From Terriglobales bacterium (GTDB lineage Bacteria > Acidobacteriota > Terriglobia > Terriglobales > Acidobacteriaceae): a stretch of 64,000 bases of DNA. The notes under the pieces were generated by a model. It saw nothing but the letters and a program-made list of their open reading frames with translations, had not been told where the DNA came from and did no database searches. The translations under genes were made by a program, and so were the position numbers. The stretch lies in contig DASTZZ010000065.1 in the NCBI GenBank assembly GCA_035764005.1, positions 62,001 through 126,000 of the forward strand. Reading direction: 5' to 3'. Of the stretch, positions 24,571 to 33,574 are shown in pieces (positions within the stretch are counted from its first letter, which is position 1; the number at the start of each line of letters is the position of its first letter).

Positions 24571-25341
24571 ATGAGTTCCGCGTCGCTTTCCCCTGTCTCC
24601 CCAGTACCGGCTCAGCAAGGAGCCCTCTCCGAACCAAAGCGGTTGATCAACGTGTTTTTTTCTCCAATACAAACGTTTGCGGATATTCGTCGCACGTCGC
24701 GTTGGTGGTCTCCTTTCTTGATCGGCTGCGCCCTCTCTTACCTGCTTGTATTCGCCGTTTCGACGAAGGTTGGATGGAGCCAAGCGACCGATAACACACT
24801 CAGGATGCGGCCCAAGCAGTACGAAAGAATCCAGTCGCTGCCTCCCGACCAGCAAGCAGTCGCGATGGGTCGCGCTGAGACGTTCACAAAGGTCGCTGCT
24901 TACGGAACGCCGCTCTTTTTTCTGATTTTCGACCTGATCATTGCGGGAGTGCTGCTGGCGACATTCAATTTTGGACTCGGCACAGAGCTGAAATATTCGG
25001 AGGCATTGGCCATCTTGTGTTACTCAGGGCTGGTAATCGTATTCAAGAAGAGCATACTCGGCACGATAACGGTGTTCGCGGGCATGAACGCCGAAAGTTT
25101 CAATTTCGACAACTTTGTGGGCTCCAATCCCGCTTACTACATGTCGTTCTCTGATACTCCCGCATGGCTCTATAACCTGTTGAGCTATGTCGATCTGTTC
25201 ACCATTTGGGCATATGTCCTCGTTGGTGTTGGGTTCGCCGTCGCCGGCAAGAAGAAGATCTCCACCGGAATCGCAATCATGATGGGGTGGTATGCAATCG
25301 TTGTTCTGGTGAGCACCGGGTTCACTGCATTGATGTCTTAA
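24571..25341 (+). CDS. Yip1-family-like integral membrane protein
   Basis: 256 residues. After a 25-residue Pro/Ser-rich N-terminus comes LINVFFSPIQTFADIRRT, the F-xx-P-xx-tF-xxi pattern that opens bacterial Yip1-domain proteins, then W-W-SPFLIG leading into the first membrane segment. Four to five more hydrophobic segments follow (for example PLFFLIFDLIIAGVLLATF and WAYVLVGVGFAVAGKKK). Bacterial members have no settled function. A strong Shine-Dalgarno precedes ATG 24571. It lies 124 bases after the BI-1-like gene in the same direction. Confidence 0.78.
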   Translation: MSSASLSPVSPVPAQQGALSEPKRLINVFFSPIQTFADIRRTSRWWSPFLIGCALSYLLVFAVSTKVGWSQATDNTLRMRPKQYERIQSLPPDQQAVAMGRAETFTKVAAYGTPLFFLIFDLIIAGVLLATFNFGLGTELKYSEALAILCYSGLVIVFKKSILGTITVFAGMNAESFNFDNFVGSNPAYYMSFSDTPAWLYNLLSYVDLFTIWAYVLVGVGFAVAGKKKISTGIAIMMGWYAIVVLVSTGFTALMS

Positions 25342-25444
25342 TCGCGTGAACCGAACGCGCCGTTCAGATTGTGTCCACAAGCTGAATGGCGCAGCCGGCA
25401 ATCTATTGCGTTTGCGCTCCATAATGAGATCGGCAGCATCGTGG

Positions 25445-25502
25445 GAACCGGAGCTGGGTATCCGGCCTCTCCGGCCCACCGCGTGCCCCGGCGGTTCTGT
25501 CG
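25445..25502. repeat. Eroded half copy of a family D palindrome
   Basis: GAACCGGAGCTGG, CTCCGGCCCA and CGGCGGTTCTGTCG occur in the same order as in the right half of the 28179-28324 repeat, with several differences. The left half is missing. Confidence 0.55.
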
Positions 25503-25613
25503 AGGCACCACTAGTACATGCCCACTTGCAACTGCGGTTATACTGATTTTGTACTCAGCCGATCATCTCTGATGGGCTGTATTCACGAGGCCGGAAGCAT
25601 CCGCCTCTGACGG

Positions 25614-26576
25614 ATGTCACCGGAGACCTGGAGGGTCGTCTTCAGCAGTACGGGTGACCTGGTGCGGACCGCGACTGAGGTCCGACTCGACAATCCGCGA
25701 CGCCCACTTCCAGTGAGAGCGACCCGCGCCTTGCTGCGCGCAATACGTTCCGCGCTCGATAGCCTCGCTGTTGTCCTTCTTCCTTCGAATTGCCGCGTCT
25801 GCGAGCAGCCTCTCGTTCGACTTGCGCGAATCCCAGTTTGTGATTCCTGTATCGATTCTCTTAAGCGCGCACACGTTAACGGCTGTTTTATTTGCGGAGA
25901 GGCTCTCGATGTGGCGTCACCTGAAGCGGAGCCCATATGTCCGCTGTGTCGGCGCGCGCATCCGGAGTTTGATTTTGCCTTGTCGTTCGGCGGATATGAC
26001 GGCGCGCTGCGCAAGCTCATTCATCTGCTCAAGTATGAGCAACTCAGGCCGGCAGCAAACATTCTCGGCGCGAAGCTGGCGCAGGCAATCGCAGAACGGT
26101 CGTTTGCGGGCGCTGATCCGGTGCTCCTGATTCCAGTGCCGCTGCATCGAATCAAGCAGCGGTTACGCGGGTTTAACCAGTCGGAATTGATCGCGCACAG
26201 CGCAGCGGATTATCTGCATCGGGATCGCTTCACAGTTCGCGGCGGAATTTTGCAGCGGGTCCGCCCGACGGTTTCCCAGACTGGGCTAACCCGCCATCAG
26301 CGCCGCGAGAACGTGCGCGGCGCTTTCATGGTCGCCAAGCCTGATCAGCTTCGCGATCGTACGGTGGTGCTGATCGACGATGTCTATACCACAGGCACGA
26401 CGCTCAACGAATGCGCTCGCGTGCTGCGCAAAGCAGGAGCGCGCAAGGTAGTGGTCGCAACGGTCGCCAGGGTTTATCGGTCGCAGGTCGAGATGAAGAT
26501 GGGCAGCGGGGCAGCATACGCTGCATCTTGGCAAGCACAGGAGGAGCAGGCCGCCGCACAGGCGCTTGCTGGATAA
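25614..26576 (+). CDS. ComF-family phosphoribosyltransferase-like protein
   Basis: 320 residues from ATG 25614; a later start cannot be excluded because the first ~60 residues are poorly conserved in type. Two zinc-finger-like Cys clusters come first (NCRVCEQP...VCDSCIDS and GCFICGEA...ICPLCRR). Then [24 protein letters not shown] and the PRPP-binding loop [21 protein letters not shown] typical of ComFC. Competence ComFC is required for uptake of transforming DNA in several bacteria. No ComFA helicase or pilin genes are adjacent. The downstream HNH gene begins eight bases later, so the two are likely co-transcribed. Confidence 0.92.
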   Translation: MSPETWRVVFSSTGDLVRTATEVRLDNPRRPLPVRATRALLRAIRSALDSLAVVLLPSNCRVCEQPLVRLARIPVCDSCIDSLKRAHVNGCFICGEALDVASPEAEPICPLCRRAHPEFDFALSFGGYDGALRKLIHLLKYEQLRPAANILGAKLAQAIAERSFAGADPVLLIPVPLHRIKQRLRGFNQSELIAHSAADYLHRDRFTVRGGILQRVRPTVSQTGLTRHQRRENVRGAFMVAKPDQLRDRTVVLIDDVYTTGTTLNECARVLRKAGARKVVVATVARVYRSQVEMKMGSGAAYAASWQAQEEQAAAQALAG

Positions 26577-26584
26577 CGAGGGTC

Positions 26585-27214
26585 ATGTCGAGACACAATC
26601 CACTGTCGCATCGTCACGCCGGCCATCATGCGCAGCCAGTGCATCCCGGCTCCCCTGCTGCGCTGGCGACTCACGTTGTGCCCAGCGACAATGGACGCCT
26701 GCCGATGCAGTCGCCGGTTCTCGTCCTGAATGCCTCGTATGAGCCGATCAACATTTGCGCCGCGCGCCGTGCTCTGGTCCTCGTTCTGAAGGGTGTAGCG
26801 ATTACCGAAGAAGAGAACGGACACTTTCTGCATTCAGCGCGGCTGGCGATGCGGCTGCCATCGGTGATTCGTCTACTCGAGTACCGCCGCATTCCGCATC
26901 AGACGCGAGCGCTCTCGCGGAAGAACATTCTTCTGCGTGACCGCAATACCTGCCAGTACTGCGGCGTCGTGCTCTCGTCCGCCGAGCTCACCCTCGATCA
27001 CGTGATTCCACGCTCGCGCGGCGGTGTGTCAACCTGGGAAAACCTCGTGGCGTGCTGCCATCCATGCAATCATCGCAAAGGCAACCACCTGCTAGGCGAG
27101 ATCAACATGCGATTGATGCGCGAGCCCCGCGCCTTCAGCCTGCACACCAGCCGTCACATCATGCGCATGATCGGCCGCTCTGACCAGAAGTGGCGCAAAT
27201 ATCTTTTCTACTAA
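26585..27214 (+). CDS. HNH endonuclease-family protein
   Basis: 209 residues from ATG 26585, which has GAGGG just upstream; the frame is open further 5' but that part overlaps comF and is spurious. The core is CQYCG...[13 protein letters not shown]...[15 protein letters not shown]: an HNH motif (DH...N...H) with two CxxC zinc ligands. Before it lies [24 protein letters not shown], the common N-terminus of a widespread stand-alone bacterial HNH family of unknown cellular role. It is probably a housekeeping nuclease rather than part of a mobile element; no restriction or phage genes are near. Confidence 0.92.
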   Translation: MSRHNPLSHRHAGHHAQPVHPGSPAALATHVVPSDNGRLPMQSPVLVLNASYEPINICAARRALVLVLKGVAITEEENGHFLHSARLAMRLPSVIRLLEYRRIPHQTRALSRKNILLRDRNTCQYCGVVLSSAELTLDHVIPRSRGGVSTWENLVACCHPCNHRKGNHLLGEINMRLMREPRAFSLHTSRHIMRMIGRSDQKWRKYLFY

Positions 27215-27269
27215 GGCCATCCGACACATTAACGGATGAAGCTGCGCGGGCTGCTTGGCGCTTTCAGTG

Positions 27270-27989
27270 TTATACCCCGAATAGGGGAAAGTGGCTGGCT
27301 GCACCCATGAAGAAGATAATGAAGAAGGTGAGGTAGAAACTGAAGCGGGAGGTCAGCGCAGATTGACGCGCGACTGCCATGAGATTGGCCGGCATCGATG
27401 TGGTGCTTGCGCCTTCTGATTCCATCCAGCGCAGGATTTTCTTATTCGCGCGCCACACGATCCCCCATACATTCAGCAGCAGAAAAAGTCCCATGCCGCC
27501 ACCGATACCAATCGAGAGTGAACGATTGCTCTCCCAGCCATGTGCGTTCAGGCGGAGGAACAACCACGAGGCGACGATCATCACGATTGCGGTTGCGATG
27601 AACAGCAGTGGCTTGTTTCCGGATCGCAGCAGCGCATAGAAGATGATCCAGACCACGACCCAGATCACCAGCCAGCTCAGGAAGAATGCTCCGGCGTTTC
27701 CATTTCCGTTTTTGGCTTCCGCTCCGGCGATTTGCCCGAAGTAGGCGAAGCCGGAGAGGACTGCGACCAGCGAACTCCAGCGAAACCAGTTGAGCGCGCG
27801 CCACATCAGTCGCGGCAAAATGCGCGGGCGTATCTGCGGATCAAGCGCTGCCGCAAATTGCGTGCTGACCAGATTGAAGAAATAAAGGAAGCCGATCCAC
27901 AGGATCGCGCTCACGATGTGCAGCCAGCGCCAGAAAATCTCTACGTTGACAGTCGTGCCTTGCGGCCAGTGGACGAGCGGAGCGGCCAT
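27270..27989 (-). CDS. Urate oxidase N-terminal/PuuD-like membrane protein
   Basis: 239 residues with about six to seven hydrophobic segments. The first contains FWRWLHIVSAILWIGFLYFFN, the conserved His-x-x-x-a-x-x-WiG-xl-yffN pattern of the Urate_ox_N (PF06181) membrane domain. In other bacteria that domain carries heme c-dependent urate oxidase activity when fused to cytochrome c. Here the C-terminal cytochrome domain is absent (no CxxCH), so it is a membrane-only version. A 44-residue membrane protein gene precedes it in the same direction. Role unknown; redox function is inference. Confidence 0.82.
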   Translation of the reverse strand: MAAPLVHWPQGTTVNVEIFWRWLHIVSAILWIGFLYFFNLVSTQFAAALDPQIRPRILPRLMWRALNWFRWSSLVAVLSGFAYFGQIAGAEAKNGNGNAGAFFLSWLVIWVVVWIIFYALLRSGNKPLLFIATAIVMIVASWLFLRLNAHGWESNRSLSIGIGGGMGLFLLLNVWGIVWRANKKILRWMESEGASTTSMPANLMAVARQSALTSRFSFYLTFFIIFFMGAASHFPLFGV

Positions 27990-27998
27990 TCTGGGAAT

Positions 27999-28133
27999 CT
28001 ATTTCCAGTACAGGAAAGCGACGCCGCAAATGAGGAGAGCAATGGTGGCGGAGATGGCCACGCAGATGAGCAGCGTGATGCCAAACTCGAAGGGATTGCC
28101 GGGAGTTTCGTTGTGCGGTCGAACGTCGGTCAT
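27999..28133 (-). CDS. 44-residue single-pass membrane protein
   Basis: Starts at ATG 28133 inside a longer open frame: MTDVRPHNETPGNP, then one membrane helix (FEFGITLLICVAISATIALL) and a short tail. It ends nine bases before the PuuD-like gene and is probably co-transcribed with it. It is too short to place in a family; it may be a small subunit of the same membrane complex. Confidence 0.6.
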   Translation of the reverse strand: MTDVRPHNETPGNPFEFGITLLICVAISATIALLICGVAFLYWK

Positions 28134-28178
28134 GCGAACTAATGTAGGGCTTCGTTTCGATACATGCAAGTGAAGGGC

Positions 28179-28324
28179 GCAACAGAACCGTCGGCGGTTA
28201 GCCGAATGGGGCAGCCGCGTGTTTTGTGGCTGCGCTTGGCTGCGCAGTTTACAGGTGTCGCTACGCCCGGAGCTGGCCATTCGGCCAGCTCCGGCCCATC
28301 GCCTAGCGGAGACGGTTCTGTTGC
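28179..28324. repeat. Palindromic intergenic repeat, family D
   Basis: Outer arms GCAACAGAACCGTC (28179-28192) and GACGGTTCTGTTGC (28311-28324) are perfectly inverted. An inner perfect hairpin CGGAGCTGGCC / GGCCAGCTCCG lies near 28268-28293. It occupies the divergent gap before the GH2 gene. Related to family E by its right arm (CTAGCGGAGACGGTTCTG versus CTACCGCGGACGGTACTG). Confidence 0.9.
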
Positions 28325-28381
28325 AATCCGCTCTTCGTTTTGAAACACTGGCCCGCTCACAATCTCACTGGGAAAGGCATC

Positions 28382-30697
28382 ATGAACCGAAGAGATTTCG
28401 TTAAGGCGGGCTCCGTCGCGCTTGCCGGGTTTTCACTTTTGCCTGAAAGTTTCGGCACTCCCGCGAGCGCGACAGGCCGGACGGTCTTCTCGATCAACCG
28501 CAACTGGCGCTTCAGTCCGCAGCGCGCACAGAACGACACCGCCCCCGACTTCGACGATTCGAAGTTCGAGCAGGTCACCGTCCCGCACACGAACAAAATG
28601 CTGCCGTGGCATGACTTCGACGAGAAGTCATACGAGTTCGTTTCCATCTATCGCCGCAAATTCCGTCTGCCGCCGGAAGCGCGCGGGCGGCATGTGTTCG
28701 TCGACTTCGATGGCGCGATGACCGCCTCAACCGTGTGGATCAACGGCCAGCGTCTGGGCGAATACAAGGGCGGTTACACGCCGTTCTCGTTTGATCTCAC
28801 GCCGCATATCAACTGGGAGGGCGATAATCTCCTCGCCGTGGAACTCGACTCCACTGAGCGTCCCGACATCCCTCCCTTCGGCGGTCTGATCGATTACCTG
28901 ACCTTTGGCGGAATCTATCGCGATGTGCGTCTGCGCCTCGTGCAGCCTACCTATCTTGAGAACATCTTCGCCAAACCACGCGATGTGCTGACCGACCATC
29001 CTTCCGTGGACGTTTCCTGCTTTGTCGCGCGCCTCGCGCCGGATAAGGGCTCGCTTACGCTGGAAGCTGAGCTGCGCGACGGCGATCGCGTGGTTGCGCA
29101 TGCGACCAAGAACATCCCGGGCGGAGCCGCTACGCAGGAGCCGGTTGCATACGACGTCACGCTCAGCAATCTGGGTTCAGTTCGGAAATGGGATTTGAAC
29201 AATCCCAATCTCTACACGGTCGTTGTTCGCCTGAAGCAGCGCGACTCGGTACTCGATGAAGACAGCCGCCGCATCGGCTTCCGCCAGGCGCAGTTCACCG
29301 ATCATGGGTTCGAGCTGAATGGGGAAATCATCAAGCTGCGTGGACTCGATCGGCATCAGACCTTCCCATTTGTTGGACAAGCGATGGGAGCGCGTCCGCA
29401 GCGCCGCGATGCTTACATCCTGAAACGGGAATTGAAGTGCAATATCGTGCGCACTTCGCATTATCCGCAATCGCCGTATTTTCTCGATGCCTGCGACGAG
29501 CTTGGACTCTTGGTGTTCGAGGAAATACCCGGATGGCAGCATATCGGTGACCTGCAGTGGCAGGAGATTTCGATCGACAACGTTGGCCGAATGATTCGCC
29601 GCGATTGGAACCATCCTTCGATCATTCTGTGGGGCGTGCGCATCAACGAGTCGCAGGACTCACACGACTTCTACACCAAGACCAACGCGCTCGCGCATTC
29701 GCTCGATTCCACGCGGCAGACCGGAGGCGTGCGCTACCTGTACGACTCGGAATTTCTCGAAGATGTCTTCACTATGAACGACTTCGGATTCCCGCTGCGT
29801 CCGCCGAATCATCCGCGCTATCTCAATACGGAATTCGTCGGCCACACTTATCCGACCAAGATGTATGACACCGGCGAGCGCCTGGCCGAGCACATCCGCC
29901 GGCACGCGCGCGTGCACAACCAGCTTGCGACCAATCCGCAGTACGCCGGCGGACTCGGCTGGTGCGCCTTTGACTATGACACTCACGAGGAGTTCGGTTC
30001 GGGCGATCGCATCTGCTATCACGGCGTGAGCGACATTTTCCGTCTGCCCAAGCCTGCGGCGTACTTCTACGCTTCGCAGTGCGATCCGTCGGAAGAAATC
30101 ATTCTCGAACCCGCCTTTCAATGGTCGGCGGTGGATGATTACAGTCAAGCGACGGAGGCGGCTATCGTGTGCTCCAACTGCGATCACCTCAAGTTCTACA
30201 GCGGCGATCGTCTTACCGCGGAAGCCGATCCAGATCGCACGACCTTCGGCAATCTCCCGCATCCGCCCTTCACGGTGAAGCTGAATCATGCATATCGCCA
30301 CACCGATAAAGGTCCGTTGCGCATTGAGGGCTACATTGGCGGCCGGAAAGTTGTGGAGAAGCAGTTCTCGCACAGCGGAGTCGATCAGGAGTTCGTGGTC
30401 AAGCCCGATGACACGACGCTTATTGCCGACGGCGCCGACTGCACGCGCGTGATCATGCGCGTGGCCGATGAGTTCGGAAATCTGCGCCGCTATTCGACCG
30501 CTTCGATCGAGCTAAGCCTTGATGGCCCGGCCGAGATCATCGGCGAGAATCCGTTCAGCTTGGTCGGAGGAGGCGGTGCCGTCTGGATTCGCGCCAAGCA
30601 GGAGCCGGGAAGCGTGACGCTTAGAGCGAAGCATCCCATTCTGGGAATCAAAGAAGTAAGAATCCAGATTTCACCGACCGAGCCCGAGCGCGTATGA
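28382..30697 (+). CDS. Tat-exported glycoside hydrolase family 2 enzyme (beta-galactosidase-like)
   Basis: 771 residues from ATG 28382, preceded by GGGAAAGGC. The N-terminus MNRRDFVKAGSVALAGFSLL is a twin-arginine signal. Domains: GH2 sugar-binding jelly roll (~40-185), Ig-like (~190-300) and TIM barrel (~305-600). NIVRTSHYPQSPYFLDACDE and WGVRINES supply the acid/base Glu near residue 423; RYLNTEFVGHTYP likely carries the nucleophile Glu near 483. C-terminal Ig-like modules follow. Family members remove beta-linked galactose, glucuronate or mannose from glycans. Export by Tat implies a folded periplasmic enzyme. It stands alone; the next gene is an APC permease. Substrate unresolved. Confidence 0.93.
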   Translation: MNRRDFVKAGSVALAGFSLLPESFGTPASATGRTVFSINRNWRFSPQRAQNDTAPDFDDSKFEQVTVPHTNKMLPWHDFDEKSYEFVSIYRRKFRLPPEARGRHVFVDFDGAMTASTVWINGQRLGEYKGGYTPFSFDLTPHINWEGDNLLAVELDSTERPDIPPFGGLIDYLTFGGIYRDVRLRLVQPTYLENIFAKPRDVLTDHPSVDVSCFVARLAPDKGSLTLEAELRDGDRVVAHATKNIPGGAATQEPVAYDVTLSNLGSVRKWDLNNPNLYTVVVRLKQRDSVLDEDSRRIGFRQAQFTDHGFELNGEIIKLRGLDRHQTFPFVGQAMGARPQRRDAYILKRELKCNIVRTSHYPQSPYFLDACDELGLLVFEEIPGWQHIGDLQWQEISIDNVGRMIRRDWNHPSIILWGVRINESQDSHDFYTKTNALAHSLDSTRQTGGVRYLYDSEFLEDVFTMNDFGFPLRPPNHPRYLNTEFVGHTYPTKMYDTGERLAEHIRRHARVHNQLATNPQYAGGLGWCAFDYDTHEEFGSGDRICYHGVSDIFRLPKPAAYFYASQCDPSEEIILEPAFQWSAVDDYSQATEAAIVCSNCDHLKFYSGDRLTAEADPDRTTFGNLPHPPFTVKLNHAYRHTDKGPLRIEGYIGGRKVVEKQFSHSGVDQEFVVKPDDTTLIADGADCTRVIMRVADEFGNLRRYSTASIELSLDGPAEIIGENPFSLVGGGGAVWIRAKQEPGSVTLRAKHPILGIKEVRIQISPTEPERV

Positions 30698-30724
30698 CCA
30701 TGCTTTTCACCACGGAGGGTTTTT

Positions 30725-30921
30725 GTTGTCATTCCGAACCGGCTGTCTTTGCCGGTGAGGAATCCCTATAGATTTCCATCCGCTTACCGGAACCAGATGT
30801 ACGAGTCAGCTTGCTTGCAATCTGGCCGTGGTGTGACTCGGGAGTTCATTGGAGGACCTTCAGGGCAATGGTAGGGATAGGGATTCCTCACCGGCAACTG
30901 CAGCCGGTTCGGAATGACAAC
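30725..30921. repeat. Long palindromic intergenic repeat, family B, copy 2, overlapping the permease start
   Basis: GTTGTCATTCCGAACCGGCT at the left is perfectly inverted at the right end (AGCCGGTTCGGAATGACAAC). The arms extend to about 44 bases with about three differences (CGGTGAGGAATCCCTAT). The ~100-base centre differs from copy 1. The right arm contains the ATG (30868) and the first ~18 codons of the APC permease gene. Confidence 0.92.
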
Positions 30922-32229
30922 ACTTCGCTCGCGCGGCGACTTGGACTGTTCGACGCGACCATGCTGGTAATGGGCGGCATCGTCGGCTCGGGCATCTTTA
31001 TCAATCCGTACGTTGTTGCCCAGCAGGTTCACACGCCAACGTTGATTCTCGGTGCGTGGGTCGTAGGCGGCGTGATTGCGCTTGCCGGCGCCTTCATCTA
31101 TGCCGAATTGGGACAGCGTCTCCCGCAGGTCGGCGGCCAGTACGCCTATCTGCGCGAAGCTTACCATCCGCTGTTCGGATTCCTCTACGGATGGACGCTG
31201 CTGCTGGTTATCCAGACCGGTGGCATGGCGGCGGTGACGGTCACGTTCGCGCGCTACTTTCTGGAACTAACCGGATGGCGCCTGTCCGAGGCCGGAATCG
31301 GAGTTGTTGCGCTTGGAATCCTCACAGTTCTGAATTGCCTTGGCGTGAAGACCGGCAGCACAGTGCAGAGCGCGCTGATGGTGATGAAAATCGCTGCCAT
31401 CGCCTTTCTCGTCGGCTGCGGATTCATGTTTGTGCGGTCAGCGCAGCTCCACTGGGTTCCCATTTCAGACAAGCCGGCATCGCTAAGCCTGTTCTCCGAA
31501 TTCGGAGCCGCAATGGTTCCCGTGCTCTTCGCTTATGGCGGATGGCAGACGACACCCTTCGTCGCCGGCGAACTGCGCGACCCGCGCCGCGACCTTCCTC
31601 GCGGACTTCTGCTCGGCGTGATCGGAGTTATCGCGCTGTACACGAGCGTGAGTCTGGTTTGTCTGCGTGCGCTCGGTCCTGCGCAGTTGGCGCTCACGCG
31701 CACTCCTGCTTCTGCAGTGATGGGAGCTGCGCTGGGCAACGTCGGCAGCACCATCATCGCGTGCGGCATCGCCATCTCCACTTTGGGATTCCTAAGTCAG
31801 GGAATCCTTACCGCTCCGCGGGTCTATTTCGCGATGGCTGAAGACGGAGCCTTCTTCCGCAGCGTGGCTCGCGTTCATCCAACGACGCGGGTGCCAGTCC
31901 TCGCCATCGTGCTGCAGACCGTCTGGACGATGGTCATTATGCTGACCGGCCGCTACGAGCAGATTCTGAACTACGTCGTTTCGATGGACTGGGTGTTCTT
32001 CGGGCTTTCTGCCGGATGTTTGTTCGTCTTTCGCCGTCGCCGAGTCGGCGAAGCTGATTTTCTTATGCCCGGTCATCCCTGGAGTACGGCAATCTTCTGC
32101 ATCGTCTGCGCGCTGGTCGTCGTCAATACAGTTGCGCGTTATCCCTCGAATACACTCATAGGAGTGGCAATTCTGGTCTCCGGAATTCCGCTGTTCTTTT
32201 TATGGCGACACATCAATCTCTCGAAGTGA
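30868..32229 (+). CDS. APC-superfamily amino acid permease
   Basis: About 453 residues with 12 hydrophobic segments. The conserved start RRLGLFDATMLVMGGIVGSGIFINP is the APC TM1 motif (G-x-x-G-SGIF). TM3 region QVGGQYAYLREAYHPLFGFLYGW and TM6 PVLFAYGGWQTTPFVAGE are also typical of L-type amino acid exchangers. The first credible start is ATG 30868, with GGAGG 12 bases upstream; the first 18 residues lie within the right arm of a palindromic repeat. A TTG at 30811 is open but weaker. It overlaps the downstream aminotransferase by 28 bases, suggesting joint uptake and transamination of an amino acid. Confidence 0.9.
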   Translation: MVGIGIPHRQLQPVRNDNTSLARRLGLFDATMLVMGGIVGSGIFINPYVVAQQVHTPTLILGAWVVGGVIALAGAFIYAELGQRLPQVGGQYAYLREAYHPLFGFLYGWTLLLVIQTGGMAAVTVTFARYFLELTGWRLSEAGIGVVALGILTVLNCLGVKTGSTVQSALMVMKIAAIAFLVGCGFMFVRSAQLHWVPISDKPASLSLFSEFGAAMVPVLFAYGGWQTTPFVAGELRDPRRDLPRGLLLGVIGVIALYTSVSLVCLRALGPAQLALTRTPASAVMGAALGNVGSTIIACGIAISTLGFLSQGILTAPRVYFAMAEDGAFFRSVARVHPTTRVPVLAIVLQTVWTMVIMLTGRYEQILNYVVSMDWVFFGLSAGCLFVFRRRRVGEADFLMPGHPWSTAIFCIVCALVVVNTVARYPSNTLIGVAILVSGIPLFFLWRHINLSK

Positions 32230-33323
32230 TTCCCGTTCGCACGCAAGCGCGTTCGAGCTACATGGAGTTCGCGAAGCTGCGTTCGGCAGCGAAGTACAAC
32301 CTCGCTACCAGCGGCATGGCCAGCTTCACCATGGCCGAGCTTGGGATAACCATCGATCAACTCGAAATCAATCCTCCGGCCGGATATGGCTACGCGCCTC
32401 TGGATCACGCGATCGCTGAGCGCTATCGCGTGCCGAAGGAGAGCGTGATTACCGCTTTGGGAACGTCGATGGCGAATTACTTCGCGCTCGCTGCCTGCAC
32501 GGACCCTGGCGATGAGATTCTGGTAGAGCAGCCTACCTATGCTTTGCTGCTCGACACCTCGCGCTATCTCGGCTTGGACATCAAGCGCTTTCAGCGTCCG
32601 GCCTCGTTGGACTATCGGATCGATGTCGATGATTTGCGCCGGCAGATCTCATCACGCACTAAATTGATTGTGCTCTGCAATCTGCATAATCCCACTGGCG
32701 CGCTCACGTCAGAATCGACATTGCGCGAGATCGGCGAGATCGCGAAGAGAGTTGGCGCGCGGGTGATCGTCGACGAAGTTTATCTGGAGATGCTGTGGGA
32801 AAAGCATCCGCGCAGCGCGTTCCATATTGATCCTGAAGTTTTTCTCAGCACCAACAGCCTGACGAAAGCCTACGGGCTGAGCGGCATCCGCTGCGGTTGG
32901 GTGCTCGCTTCGCCAGAGATCGTGCAGCGCATCCGTCACTTTGAGGACCTGCACATGGGAACGAACGTTCATCCTGCAGAGTTAATGGGAGTGATTGCGT
33001 TCCACAAGCTCCATCAAATCGCGGCCAAACAGAAGAAGCGATTGGATGACAATCGCAAGCTCCTGCGCGAAGTTCTCGAATCCCAATCTGTGCTCGAATA
33101 CTTCTGGCCGGAACATGGCACGATTGTCTTTCCGCGAGTCAGAGGAAATGCTGGCAAATTCGTGGAGCGCTTGCGTTCAGAGTACGAGTTGAGCGTTGTG
33201 CCCGGCGAGTTTTTCGAGGATCCGCAGCGCGTTCGCATCGGCGTTGGTGGTACGACGGAGAGCGTGCGTGCCAGTTTGGGACAGTTGCGGAAGGCGCTTC
33301 AGTCCAGCACCTCTACTCGATAA
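32202..33323 (+). CDS. PLP-dependent class I/II aminotransferase
   Basis: 373 residues, fold-type I. Visible: GTSMANYFALAACTDPGDEILVEQP (PLP phosphate/ring region), NLHNPTGAL (substrate-binding Asn), VIVDEVYLE (Asp to pyridine N), SLTKAYGLSGIRCGW with the PLP Schiff-base Lys, and a C-terminal RIGVGG with the carboxylate Arg. Subfamily resembles aspartate/aromatic or alanine-type enzymes but cannot be fixed. Its ATG lies inside the end of the permease gene (28-base overlap), so it is translationally linked to transport. Cytoplasmic. Confidence 0.93.
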   Translation: MATHQSLEVIPVRTQARSSYMEFAKLRSAAKYNLATSGMASFTMAELGITIDQLEINPPAGYGYAPLDHAIAERYRVPKESVITALGTSMANYFALAACTDPGDEILVEQPTYALLLDTSRYLGLDIKRFQRPASLDYRIDVDDLRRQISSRTKLIVLCNLHNPTGALTSESTLREIGEIAKRVGARVIVDEVYLEMLWEKHPRSAFHIDPEVFLSTNSLTKAYGLSGIRCGWVLASPEIVQRIRHFEDLHMGTNVHPAELMGVIAFHKLHQIAAKQKKRLDDNRKLLREVLESQSVLEYFWPEHGTIVFPRVRGNAGKFVERLRSEYELSVVPGEFFEDPQRVRIGVGGTTESVRASLGQLRKALQSSTSTR

Positions 33324-33381
33324 ACATCGCTTCGTCTTATAAATATCGCGCCTCATAGACACTGCCTCCATTCCCAAACAC

Positions 33382-33542
33382 TGTCATCCCTCGCGCAGCC
33401 GCGACGAAGCTTACGCTGAGAGAATTTGCTTTGCTGCGCGGGGGATCTGCTGTCTTTCACTTCGTCAGGAAAAGCAGATCCCCCGGGCCGCACACCAACT
33501 CTTCGAAATGATGCGCGCATGTCGGCGGCCCGAGGGATGACA
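33382..33542. repeat. Long palindromic intergenic repeat, family A, copy 3
   Basis: Starts TGTCATCCCTCGCGC and ends GGCCCGAGGGATGACA; about 161 bases. Inner arms GGGGGATCTGCT and AGCAGATCCCCC are perfectly inverted. It lies between converging genes. Confidence 0.92.
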
Positions 33543-33574
33543 ATATCCAAATAGTGATCTTCACTTAACCCAAC

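Noticed and set aside
26585-27214. HNH gene as part of a homing or phage element
   Set aside because: It follows comF in an apparent operon and has the housekeeping-type N-terminus; no mobile-element genes nearby.
2363-33542. CRISPR array
   Set aside because: Repeats are dispersed palindromes far apart, not regularly spaced direct repeats, and no cas gene is present.
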